Below, in pieces: positions 30,001 to 38,050 of a DNA stretch of 64,000 nt. How positions within the stretch are numbered: position 1 is the first letter of the stretch; each line of letters begins with the position of its first letter. The notes under the pieces are model-generated. The model did not search any database, was not told where the DNA came from, and saw only the letters and a program-made list of their open reading frames with translations. Source of the stretch: Bacillus sp. FJAT-49711 (GTDB lineage: Bacteria > Bacillota > Bacilli > Bacillales > Bacillaceae_C); assembly GCF_018343715.1 (NCBI RefSeq), contig NZ_JAGYPL010000004.1:400546-464545 (forward strand), in the 5' to 3' direction. The position numbers and the translations under genes were made by a program.

Positions 30001-31458
30001 AGACAATATATCTTTGGCGATTTCAGCCATATCTTTTTCCAAATGAGTTATCGCGGTATTCAGCACAGTTTCTTTTAATAATCCTTTATTTAATTCTTCA
30101 ACAAGACTTTCATAAATTTTTTCCTGTTGGTCTATCTCTTCATTTTTCCTAGTTTTTTGGAACTCTATTTGCTTTATGTTTCCTTCAATTTTTTCTTCTT
30201 CGTGGTCGAAATAGCCTTTCAAAAATGCCGTATTATCAGCTAATTCCTCCTCTAAATCGATTATTTCTTCATCTTTTTCTAGCGAATTTAGCTGCTCAAT
30301 AAAATGAGTCTGTAATTCTTCGTTTTTCTTTATTTCTACATTAACCTTTGCTACCTTTAATTGTGCAAGACGGTTATTTTTTTCTCTTTGATCCTGTACG
30401 ATCTTATCAAATTCGTCTTTTTCTATTTTATACTTTTCATGTGCCTCATCTTTTTTTTGCCCCAAAAGTGAAATCGCATAAGATTTTTCCTTCCGCTCCC
30501 ACTCATCCTTCTCAGCTTGCCAATCTTCCAAACTAGCTTGTATTTTTGTTACTATCGTTTTCGTCTCTTCCCGCTCTTGCTTCATATGAACGTACAGAGC
30601 TTTTGCGTTTACTTTTTGTTCTTCTAACTGTTTTTCGACTTGATCTAATTGTTTAAAGCAAGAAACATAGCTTTCTATTTGCTTTTCTACTTGTTTGTTC
30701 TCATCAATTACACGTCGTAACCGTTTATGTGCTTTGAAATGTTCACGCTGCTTCTCAAAGGTTTGCACAAAATCGACTGATCCTTTTCCAGCGATTGCTT
30801 CCTCTACTGTTGGAATAAGTAATTGGTCCACAAGCTGTGAGGTCGTTTTACAGCCATCAAAAAAACTTTCCACTCCACCCTCTGAGCTATTAATTACCGT
30901 AATCTTTTTCCATTCGGAAGCAATTATTTTAAATCGATCTTCTAAATGCTGATGATAGTTCTTTATCGTATCAAATGTGTAAGCCTTTAAGGGATGAGAT
31001 GACTTCATTGTCGTATAATACTCATTCATCTCGTCACGACTTGCTGGTCTCACTTTTCCACCGATACTCGGACGGACAAATGGCAATTCCTCAATTCGAT
31101 GCCTGTCCCCTTCCTCATACTCATATGTGTAACGATAGGATTTGACTCCTTCTTGTGTCATAAATAAAGTTACAGCAGTTAATCCATAGCGTCTTGGTCG
31201 TTCATTAATAATCCATTCAATTGCAATATGCGCACTTGATGACTCGAGGGAAAGCGTATCCTTCATCTTGCGCTCGGCAAGTTCTACATTAGGTAGGATC
31301 GCTTGGATGGCGGTTTGAATGAATACTGTCTTTCCTCCGCCGTTTTCAAGTAAAATCGCCCCATTATGGCTATCAAATAGGAAAATATCGTCATTATATC
31401 GCTTTGCTCCACCTTCATACACAACATTTGTGAATCTAATTTTTGAAATAGAAGGCAT
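27031..31458 (-). CDS. jetC: Wadjet JetC, SMC/MukB-like ATPase
   Basis: A 1475-residue SMC-type protein. The N-terminal ATPase half has the Walker A loop ENGGGKT at 38-44. Very long coiled coils run from about 240 to 1200 with a hinge-like middle, and the C-terminal half has the signature WSGGEK at 1343-1348 and Walker B VIVDNPFG at 1380-1387. In Wadjet it dimerises, joins JetA and JetB, extrudes loops on small circular DNA and presents it to the JetD nuclease. It is the last gene of the operon; GGAGGAGG precedes the ATG, which directly follows the jetB stop codon. Confidence 0.92.
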   Translation of the reverse strand: MPSISKIRFTNVVYEGGAKRYNDDIFLFDSHNGAILLENGGGKTVFIQTAIQAILPNVELAERKMKDTLSLESSSAHIAIEWIINERPRRYGLTAVTLFMTQEGVKSYRYTYEYEEGDRHRIEELPFVRPSIGGKVRPASRDEMNEYYTTMKSSHPLKAYTFDTIKNYHQHLEDRFKIIASEWKKITVINSSEGGVESFFDGCKTTSQLVDQLLIPTVEEAIAGKGSVDFVQTFEKQREHFKAHKRLRRVIDENKQVEKQIESYVSCFKQLDQVEKQLEEQKVNAKALYVHMKQEREETKTIVTKIQASLEDWQAEKDEWERKEKSYAISLLGQKKDEAHEKYKIEKDEFDKIVQDQREKNNRLAQLKVAKVNVEIKKNEELQTHFIEQLNSLEKDEEIIDLEEELADNTAFLKGYFDHEEEKIEGNIKQIEFQKTRKNEEIDQQEKIYESLVEELNKGLLKETVLNTAITHLEKDMAEIAKDILSNPLKERVEDEFPKWESDFQRYEQKIIDFNKQLKGLEQSKREFQETIPDVRSEYEKFRDEATTLKHQIKGIEDQQNEIITDLVVRNPQWQHYYSIYEREGTILGQLVEKVEKLSKEKEELLYKERQATRSMDDYENNNSFTADPKLELWKNRWRNQFAYLELGTDFVQQAARSLEGSVEDYFTNYPYWAVTFIVTEGEVEKLHDKLLSVEMEMSHPVYICTEERARTLIREQGKSNDQQVFPSIWKENLSIETFNNWKIEVQKLANDSKDERTNKESELQSWRAVLAKIREFLQNHPFEQYTHLKEQFKIASEEEAKQKRVLHELSLQIESKDDEMKGYNKRLTETTSLYNGLMTKLNDGRKYFAKKKACEPHTHELIKLQEEMNEQKRKQEKLRRLLTNLKGMFEELDKQLQLAKEPLYELKGNTYYKEVETEQPKYSSKSLELLVSERKSLRGRLEYKQQGRDLLEEKLTSVKSKLKDLTNEMKLLEQQYGNVAAIEFPAHGNEEVSQISRTIRILDERIDLLKPTVDSLWGEWTKACSEFDLREGDFYKDYQELVIFNVTLNEVKDQLDRERKSLKERKKFLDGEQKRYTLLETDITNAIIELEKQDMRFAFLHENVREQLLEEHIKQDYVYKRMEYISQLVKTISSVQEKVMSLRKKRNDEKIKFIKFCDDNIFDIKLRNTCITGIEHKFTYDDVIEWQEKMSDRIHRTVKIAEEDMREHDKQLQQFIAHLHLYLRTIADELRLIPRQTRVKVEDKTKDIYIFSVPDWDEQEGKEALRHHIDWMVIQLDKDEYKDDEGKEDESLIRKQIEKWLHTKQLLKNVMKEKDISVKCRKVSNDGKVSGALTSWEKSNAWSGGEKWSKNMTLFLGILNYIAEKRVPLQGNQKRHRTVIVDNPFGKASSDHVLEPVFFIADQLGFQIIALTAHAEGKFIRKYFPVVYSCRLRDSASGETQIMTKNKEIRTAFFQDNDPEVLVRLGEQEQMALF

Positions 31459-32193
31459 TTATACCTCCTCCTTTTGCCGATCTATCGAATAAATAAAATC
31501 CAAGATTCCACGGTTATACTCTAGCTCCATAAAATATCTTTGCACGATCACTTTCGCTTTTTCAGTTAACTGCAATTCATCATTACCTATGTCCTGCACT
31601 AATTCCTGCGCGACTAAAAATCGTTTCACCGTATTAAGAAAGCTAAGTCTACTAATCGTTCTACCAGATTGTGCTTTAGCGGTCTCTTTTATATCATCCA
31701 TATCCGTCCATTTTCCAATAATCGCTCTCCAATTGTACTCATACTCTTTTTCAATCTCTTTTAACTCTTCTTCTTCAATCTCTTGCAACGTTTCTAGCCG
31801 TTCATTGACTTGCTCTAGCCAATCACTCATCGAAATAAAATCACGTATTGGCTCAGTAGTTTGATAGCTATCATAAAATTCTCCAATTAAAATAATAATT
31901 GTCACATACATAAAGTAAATATCGGCGTTGACTGTTTTTCCAGTAAAATATGTTTTTTTCAATGTATCATTCGAAATATGGAAGGGAGAGTTTAGCGCTA
32001 GTGGAACAAAATAAAGACGTTCCCCGACCGAGAAAATGGTACAATCTACTTCTTTTGCAAACTGGTCGACTAGTCCTCTCACCTTGTCTTCTGCTAAATA
32101 TAGTCTGAGTTCATCCCCTTCACTATATCCCTTCCGACTAATCTTCGCGTAAATTTGAAAGGCTTTCATCACTTCATCTTGTCTATACTCCAT
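31459..32193 (-). CDS. jetB: Wadjet JetB, kite-type winged-helix subunit
   Basis: About 244 residues, matching the DUF6063-type JetB proteins: a small winged-helix dimer (kite) that binds the JetA kleisin and the JetC neck. Seen are a largely helical, acidic middle (EEIEEEELKEIEKEYEYNW) and a C-terminal LTEKAKVIVQRYFMELEYN helix. The ATG at 32193 overlaps the jetA 3' end, and the stop abuts the jetC start, so the three are translated as a coupled unit. Confidence 0.82.
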   Translation of the reverse strand: MEYRQDEVMKAFQIYAKISRKGYSEGDELRLYLAEDKVRGLVDQFAKEVDCTIFSVGERLYFVPLALNSPFHISNDTLKKTYFTGKTVNADIYFMYVTIIILIGEFYDSYQTTEPIRDFISMSDWLEQVNERLETLQEIEEEELKEIEKEYEYNWRAIIGKWTDMDDIKETAKAQSGRTISRLSFLNTVKRFLVAQELVQDIGNDELQLTEKAKVIVQRYFMELEYNRGILDFIYSIDRQKEEV

Positions 32194-33694
32194 CTTGTTC
32201 ACCCACTTTTAAACGCAGCAGCATATTTTGAATTGAAAACCGCTCCGCCACTGTAATAATCTCCTGTGATTCTTCTACTTCGATACAGGTATACTGAAAT
32301 TTAACTACTTCTAAAACTTCTTCAAATAATGATTCATGACGATCCTCCGTTTTTTCATATGTAATCGGAGATCGTTGATGCATGACATACCAAAATTGAT
32401 AAAAGATTCGTCTTTTCAACCAATCCGAATCATCTTCACTGATATAGTCAACCACTTCTTTTAACGTGATAGTATCCCTGCCTTGCATTACCTTTAATAC
32501 TAGATTCATAATATCTCCAAATAGTTTTCGAAACTTAGCATTCTCCAATTCCTGTAACGCCTCTTCTGAGAGATCATCAAAATCAGTTGTGCGCTCTACC
32601 CCGTCTTGGGTTTCAATTCGCTGTTCGGAAAAGATAACGAGTGGCGACCATGTTTCACTTTGTTCGATAGTCAAAAATGGCTCTATTAACAGTTTCGATG
32701 TGACTAAAGGTAATGGCTTGCTTACGAGTGGAGCCGTAATTTCTTGTTTGAAATTAAAGGAGTCAATTCCTACATAATATAGGGCCTCTTGGGCTGCATT
32801 CAGTGCTGTTGTTTTTAAATCAATGCTTTCCTTCAGTAACATGGTATGAATATGATGAACCTCACCAAGCTCTCGATCAATTTGTAAAATTAATTCATAA
32901 GCTTTCCGATCTTTCTCCGAATTCATATCATATGCCAAGCGATTCTTCGTTTCTTTTACAAATGTATGTAATTCACTGAATTCTTCGTTCTCTCTTGTTA
33001 ATCTTGCATTGATATCCTCGACCATTTGTTTATAACGTTCATATGTTTCATCAGAAATAATATTTCTTTGGATTTCATGTTTGACAACCATCATTCGATT
33101 TCTTAATGATTCTACATCTATTTGCATTTCATCAATCTGCCTTAATGCCCCTACAAATTCCCCTTTTTCTAGTTGCTTTCTTAAAACCAACTGGTTAATG
33201 GACAACTGAAATTCAGTAAAATATTCCTTCGTCGCAAAAACTAACTCTAACCCCTGTTCATCCAATTTATAATATTGAGTATTCGTATTGACGTCTGCTC
33301 GATCTGCTTTCAAAATTGAATAATGTACAGTTTCGTGTTCTCTTGTTTCCCAGTTATAAAACTTTTTTTCATTTCGCTTTCCACTCGGCGGACGAAATGT
33401 TTCCACTATTGTTCTAGAAATCTTTTCATAGCCTTCAAGGGAAAGTGAATATTCCCCTTGATTTAACTCGTATAAATACCGAGCTAAATCTTGGATGCTC
33501 GTTTTCTTATTTCGTATTAACATATTTTCAAAGAAAAATAAAAGGGTTAACAGACCGTACCCGAAGTAATCGACTGGTTGGTTATTCTCATCCTTTTCCC
33601 GTTTATATTCTAATCGGAATAACGGCTCAAATAATGCTAACCGCTGCATTCGTTCCCGATAATTTTCAGTTATCCCTTTTAATTGTGTGATCAT
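32183..33694 (-). CDS. jetA: Wadjet JetA, kleisin-like subunit
   Basis: About 503 residues of the JetA family. An N-terminal winged-helix part (LALFEPLFRLEYKREKD) is followed by a helical, coiled-coil-rich middle (residues 180-300) and a C-terminal winged helix (ITVAERFSIQNMLLRLKVGEQ). It bridges the two JetC heads. The start is the ATG at 33694 behind GGAGG; it overlaps the jetD stop as ATGA. Confidence 0.85.
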   Translation of the reverse strand: MITQLKGITENYRERMQRLALFEPLFRLEYKREKDENNQPVDYFGYGLLTLLFFFENMLIRNKKTSIQDLARYLYELNQGEYSLSLEGYEKISRTIVETFRPPSGKRNEKKFYNWETREHETVHYSILKADRADVNTNTQYYKLDEQGLELVFATKEYFTEFQLSINQLVLRKQLEKGEFVGALRQIDEMQIDVESLRNRMMVVKHEIQRNIISDETYERYKQMVEDINARLTRENEEFSELHTFVKETKNRLAYDMNSEKDRKAYELILQIDRELGEVHHIHTMLLKESIDLKTTALNAAQEALYYVGIDSFNFKQEITAPLVSKPLPLVTSKLLIEPFLTIEQSETWSPLVIFSEQRIETQDGVERTTDFDDLSEEALQELENAKFRKLFGDIMNLVLKVMQGRDTITLKEVVDYISEDDSDWLKRRIFYQFWYVMHQRSPITYEKTEDRHESLFEEVLEVVKFQYTCIEVEESQEIITVAERFSIQNMLLRLKVGEQDGV

Positions 33695-34713
33695 AACATG
33701 TTCCTCCAAATTGTATGTAACTCTTCCTTCGATAAAGCTTCTTGAGGATAATAACCATTTTCCTTAAATAAAGCTGCAATAATCTCTTGGTCTTCTTTAC
33801 CGAAATAGTGAAAAAAGTGATGAAGAGCCATTTCATTTCTAGTTTGATTTTCTTTCCCTTTGTAGAAGGACTTTGTAATCAACGCCTTGTAAAAACATGT
33901 TGCAAGCCTTACACTGTACTTTTCAAAAAGATGATAGAAGATGCTAATCCCCTCATAATCTAAATCTCCAAAATAATAGATTTCATTCCGAATTTCCCTG
34001 TCGGTGAGGCCAAGCTGTTTAGATAGTTGATCTAAACTTGAAGATATTTTCCATCCCGAACCATATATCAGTGTAGTAAAATTGGTATGTGATAATGTAT
34101 CTACAAGTCCTGAATAGGTAGCTTTATTTTCCACAATTAGGTGCCTATGCACTCTTTGATTAGATAATAGTTGGTTTGGGTTTACCGCAAACATGAGAGG
34201 ATCCGGGGTGTTCATTATTTTCAACTTATTAAAAAGATTAATTTTTTCTAAAATCGTTTTTCCACCCTGTTCGTCAATCCATTTCTCATTCCCTACTAAT
34301 TGATAAGAACGTTCCGAGGTATTTGTATAGGTGGAAGGTAATCCTTTGTTCCGTAAATATTTATCGATCAATAATATCCATGCTCTATCCTCCAGCCATT
34401 TCTTTTTGGTTGAAGAAAAATAAGGTCTTAAATTTATGTCAGGATGGACTTTAAACTGCATCTCTTGAATTTCTTTAATTAAAGCTTCCTTTACCTTCCC
34501 TTTTTGAATACGAAAACTATTAGGTAACCCCTTCCAATTGTTCCCATGGCTCTTTACAGCTGAAATAAAACCTTCGTTTATTAAAACTTGAACTGTCAAA
34601 GCAAAATCATCGTATGTATCATAGGTTTCCGCAACCTTTTCTAATTCACTAAGTGTAATAGTAGACTTTTTGGCTGTTTCAAGGACTAAAACTAATCTTT
34701 CTTTCATATCCAT
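33691..34713 (-). CDS. jetD: Wadjet JetD, toprim-type nuclease subunit
   Basis: About 340 residues of the JetD (DUF2220-type) family related to topoisomerase VI A. The N-terminal part is a winged helix (ITLSELEKVAETYDTYDDF). The C-terminal part has VENKATYSGLVDTL and YYFGDLDYEGISIFYHL, where acidic residues (E of VENKAT, D-x-D of FGDLDYEG) would form the toprim metal site. It nicks or cleaves DNA presented by the JetABC motor. The true start is ambiguous: ATG at 34713 or 34707. It is the first gene of the operon, which differs from the type I order. Confidence 0.87.
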   Translation of the reverse strand: MDMKERLVLVLETAKKSTITLSELEKVAETYDTYDDFALTVQVLINEGFISAVKSHGNNWKGLPNSFRIQKGKVKEALIKEIQEMQFKVHPDINLRPYFSSTKKKWLEDRAWILLIDKYLRNKGLPSTYTNTSERSYQLVGNEKWIDEQGGKTILEKINLFNKLKIMNTPDPLMFAVNPNQLLSNQRVHRHLIVENKATYSGLVDTLSHTNFTTLIYGSGWKISSSLDQLSKQLGLTDREIRNEIYYFGDLDYEGISIFYHLFEKYSVRLATCFYKALITKSFYKGKENQTRNEMALHHFFHYFGKEDQEIIAALFKENGYYPQEALSKEELHTIWRNML

Positions 34714-34943
34714 CTCAACTTTCAAAAGGTATTCTTTTATAGTTGGAAAAAATATTTCATAGAGAGAGGAACACAGGATGTAAGAAGAAAATGGGGAAGT
34801 TTTGAAACTGGCGTAAAAAAAGGAGAAAAAACAACAATATATATTCAATAAAGCAATTTCTATGCAATACCATTTATAAGATAAAATTTGGATGGTAAGG
34901 ATAGATTATTATAGAATATAGACATAGCGGTGTTTACATTAAC

Positions 34944-35327
34944 CTAGTTATTTAGTAGTTCCATAATTTCAAAGTCGATGATTATTTTATTTGCAAGAAA
35001 AAAATCATTACCTATGATCCCGTCAAATCCATGCATTTCTCTAACATCGCCTAGCTGTATAGTAAAATCATTAAGTTGAAACTTATCTATTGTCATACCG
35101 CGCACCTTTTGTTCGATACAGATTTCAGTACCGCCAATTCCATACATTTTCCTTGTTATGGCATTTTCTAAATCGAGCATTAACCCGATATCTTCGCATA
35201 GATCTATATCTAATATTGTTGAAGAACAGCCAGTATCTAGCAGCATGTTGCTAAATGTCTTCGCCTTTCCAAAATATTCAATCTCAACAGAAACTAAAGG
35301 CAAATGATCCACCATTTCAAATTTCAT
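34944..35327 (-). CDS. Retropepsin-like aspartic protease
   Basis: A 127-residue single-domain clan AA protease. The active-site strand is LLDTGCSSTILD, and the second conserved hydrophobic-glycine element is FDGIIGNDFF. Such bacterial proteins would work as dimers; the substrate is unknown. The ATG overlaps the stop of the upstream 86-residue gene as ATGA, so the two are coupled. It lies about 230 bases upstream of jetD; whether it shares its transcript is unclear. Its 3' end also exists as a decayed copy at 26852. Confidence 0.85.
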   Translation of the reverse strand: MKFEMVDHLPLVSVEIEYFGKAKTFSNMLLDTGCSSTILDIDLCEDIGLMLDLENAITRKMYGIGGTEICIEQKVRGMTIDKFQLNDFTIQLGDVREMHGFDGIIGNDFFLANKIIIDFEIMELLNN

Positions 35328-35584
35328 ATTCCTCTTCGCACCCCTATATACGGTTGCTCAATTACTTTAATTTCTTGGTTATTTGTATGAAAGATATATA
35401 ATTCACGACTTTGATTTTCAGTATGTAGTTTTTTGTATACTTTCCAAGCTGCATTGCCATTTTCAAAGTTATCAATTACTGCCATTTCTTCAATGATTCT
35501 TTCTTTCCCTCTTGTTACAGATTTTACTGCTTCTACTAAGACACAACGTTCCGGAAAAAGCTGACGAACTTCAGACCAATTCAT
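35324..35584 (-). CDS. Small protein paired with the aspartic protease
   Basis: An 86-residue acidic/basic mixed protein with VLVEAVKSVTRGKERIIEEM and the end KVIEQPYIGVRRGI. It is not recognised as a named domain, but tight coupling (ATGA overlap) to a retropepsin-like protease suggests it is its partner or substrate. GGAGG stands nine bases before the chosen ATG. Confidence 0.72.
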   Translation of the reverse strand: MNWSEVRQLFPERCVLVEAVKSVTRGKERIIEEMAVIDNFENGNAAWKVYKKLHTENQSRELYIFHTNNQEIKVIEQPYIGVRRGI

Positions 35585-35590
35585 TAACAT

Positions 35591-36034
35591 GCGCCTCCAA
35601 TTTATTATAGATTACATAAAATTATATCATATTTTAGGCACTACAATTAGTAACAGTAAAAGTTCACCATATTTATGTCCTAATTATTTTATACCATCTG
35701 TAAGCTTAGAGATCTCCATTTTGAATAATTTATTCCAATAATCAATATTGACATGAAAGGACCCCGAAATTGAAAAAATTATTAAATTTTTAGTTTAGAA
35801 CTCCGCCAATTCTTTCATTTTTTCTACACTAATTCCCACTTGAAAATAACTCGTATCCTTACCGCCGGGATCGGTTGTATAATGGACTAATAATACTGCC
35901 TAGGTAAATATCATTCAATAACTCATTTTATTATTATGGGCAGATTAAAGTTTTCATAAAAATAACTTCAAGATAGAAAAAGCAGTCAAAATCTAGTAAG
36001 ATTCACATGTGACATTATATAAGGGGTTAAAAAA
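35591..36034. other. Intergenic region with a gene remnant and YfmM leader
   Basis: It holds the remnant at 35795-35899, a weak version of the dispersed hairpin near 35757-35798 (ACCCCGAAATTG), and the leader of the ABC-F gene with its AAGGGGT ribosome site. Confidence 0.5.
35795..35899 (-). pseudogene. C-terminal remnant of an unknown gene
   Basis: An open stretch of 34 codons ending in a stop, with protein-like composition (VHYTTDPGGKDTSYF then VEKMKELAEF) but with no start or ribosome site and a stop at its upstream edge. It reads as the tail of a lost gene; the family is not recognised. Confidence 0.45.
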
Positions 36035-37588
36035 ATGAGCGTATTAAACGTACAAAATTTAAGCCACGGTTTCGGTGATCGTGCGATTTTTAATAATGTG
36101 TCCTTTCGACTTTTAAAAGGAGAACACGTTGGACTAGTTGGGGCTAATGGTGAGGGTAAGTCTACTTTCATGAATATTGTTACTGGGAAGCTGCAACCCG
36201 ACGAGGGAAAAGTTGAGTGGTCGCGAAAAGTCCGTGTAGGTTATTTAGATCAGCATGCAGTACTTCAAAAAGGTACTTCGATGCGTGAAGCTTTGAGTTC
36301 TGCTTTTCAATATCTTTTTGATGCTGAATCAGAGATTAATGAACTTTATGCAAAAATGGGTGATGAAGGTGCTGATATCGATGCATTACTTGCAGAAGTT
36401 GGAGAGCTACAAGAAACTTTAGATAGTAATGATTTCTATCGAATTAATTCAAAAGTTGAGGAAGTTGCTCGTGGTCTAGGTTTAGACGACGTTGGGCTAG
36501 ATCGAGATGTAGATGATCTAAGCGGTGGGCAACGTACGAAAGTTTTGCTAGCTAAGCTTTTGTTAGAAAAGCCTGAAATCCTATTACTAGATGAGCCGAC
36601 AAACTATTTGGATGAACAGCATATCGAATGGTTGAAGCGCTATTTACAGGAATATGAGAATGCATTCATCTTGATTTCACATGATATTCCTTTTTTGAAT
36701 AATGTTGTTAACTTGATCTATCACATGGAAAACCAAGAGTTGAATCGCTATGTTGGTGACTATGATAACTTCTTAAAAATATATGAAATGAAGAAACAAC
36801 AGCTAGAGTCCGCTTACAAGCGTCAACAACAAGAAATAGCTGACTTGAAAGATTTTGTTGCCCGTAACAAGGCAAGTGTTGCGACTCGTAATATGGCGAT
36901 GTCTCGTCAGAAAAAGCTCGACAAAATGGAAATTATTGAATTGGGGAAAGAGAAGCCGAAACCAGAGTTTATTTTCAAAGAAGCTCGTGCAGCTAGTCGT
37001 TGGATTTTCACGACTGAAGATCTTGTTATTGGCTACAATGAACCACTTTCTCGCCCTCTGAATTTGAAAATGGAACGAGGACAAAAAATTGCATTCGTAG
37101 GTGCAAACGGCATTGGTAAGTCTACACTTTTAAAAAGTATTCTTGGATTGATCAATCCAATTTCGGGTAATGTGGAACGCGGCGAGTATCAATACATTGG
37201 CTACTTCGAGCAGGAAGTTAAACAGTCCAGCAACAATACTTGTATTGAAGAGATTTGGAGCGAGTTCCCAAGTATGAATCAGGCTGAAGTCCGTGCTGCT
37301 CTTGCAAAATGTGGACTAACGACGAAACATATTGAAAGTAAAATCGAAGTCCTTTCTGGCGGCGAAAAATCCAAAGTTCGATTGTGTAAAATATTAAACA
37401 CAGAAACAAATTTATTAATTCTAGACGAACCTACCAACCACTTGGATGTGGACACAAAAGAAGAATTGAAGCGTGCTTTAAAAGCATATCGCGGAAGTGT
37501 TTTGATGGTATCCCACGAACCTGATTTCTATCGTGAAATTGCGACCGATATTTGGAATTGTGAGGATTGGACTACGAAAGTGTTTTAA
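36035..37588 (+). CDS. yfmM: ABC-F ATPase acting on the ribosome, YfmM type
   Basis: A 517-residue protein with two ABC domains and no membrane part. Domain 1 has Walker A GANGEGKST, signature LSGGQ and Walker B LLLDEPTNYLD. A P-site tRNA-interaction linker near 250-310 is rich in K, R and Q. Domain 2 has GANGIGKST, LSGGE and LILDEPTNHLD. Length and sequence agree with B. subtilis YfmM. ABC-F proteins bind the ribosomal E site and resolve stalled or drug-bound ribosomes. AAGGGG precedes the ATG and a terminator follows. Confidence 0.9.
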   Translation: MSVLNVQNLSHGFGDRAIFNNVSFRLLKGEHVGLVGANGEGKSTFMNIVTGKLQPDEGKVEWSRKVRVGYLDQHAVLQKGTSMREALSSAFQYLFDAESEINELYAKMGDEGADIDALLAEVGELQETLDSNDFYRINSKVEEVARGLGLDDVGLDRDVDDLSGGQRTKVLLAKLLLEKPEILLLDEPTNYLDEQHIEWLKRYLQEYENAFILISHDIPFLNNVVNLIYHMENQELNRYVGDYDNFLKIYEMKKQQLESAYKRQQQEIADLKDFVARNKASVATRNMAMSRQKKLDKMEIIELGKEKPKPEFIFKEARAASRWIFTTEDLVIGYNEPLSRPLNLKMERGQKIAFVGANGIGKSTLLKSILGLINPISGNVERGEYQYIGYFEQEVKQSSNNTCIEEIWSEFPSMNQAEVRAALAKCGLTTKHIESKIEVLSGGEKSKVRLCKILNTETNLLILDEPTNHLDVDTKEELKRALKAYRGSVLMVSHEPDFYREIATDIWNCEDWTTKVF

Positions 37589-37598
37589 ATATAGCTAA

Positions 37599-37640
37599 AG
37601 GGGTACCCAGTGAATAAAATTTCACTTGGGTACTCCTTTT
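37599..37640 (+). terminator. Intrinsic terminator of yfmM
   Basis: Long stem GGGTACCCAGTGAA/TTCACTTGGGTACTCC with a short A/T loop, followed by TTTTTAT. Confidence 0.88.
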
Positions 37641-37654
37641 TATAAACTTTACAA

Positions 37655-37948
37655 GATGTAGTAGGAGTCGAAGCACCATTTCAAAGTTTACTTGATGTTC
37701 CAATCGAATCCGTTTCTTACCTAGATAAGTAGTTAAAAGATGAAAAGGATTTAATAATTAAAATCATAGAGGCGATGACGGGTCACCAAATCGACTTCTA
37801 CCGTAACACAGAGGATGCAGAAATTAAGTCGACCTATCTTCACAATCAGCAAGTCATTCAACTACTTTTAATGAAATATAAAGCTAAACTGAATGAGATA
37901 TGCTGCAAGTCTCCTTATTTACTAAACACAAAAAAAGTTCACCAATAA
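37655..37948 (+). pseudogene. Remnant of an unrecognised gene with one internal stop
   Basis: One frame of 98 codons reads as protein (VEAPFQSLLDVPIESVSYLD, stop, then LKDEKDLIIKIIEAM...DFYRNTEDAEIKSTYLHN) apart from a TAG at about codon 26. No start codon or ribosome site is present. The sequence is acidic and helical; its family is not recognised. The interval to 38050 holds no other gene. Confidence 0.5.
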
Positions 37949-38050
37949 ACCCTTTTTGTATATATTTTGCTAGTATTTTTTTCAGTTCTAATTTCGCGAC
38001 GTACAAAGTGTATTTGCCAACACTTTAAGTATCGGTGGGTTTCTCCTCTA

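Noticed and set aside
27383..30952. Several plus-strand frames inside jetC
   Set aside because: They are antisense reflections of the long coiled-coil coding sequence, without ribosome sites.
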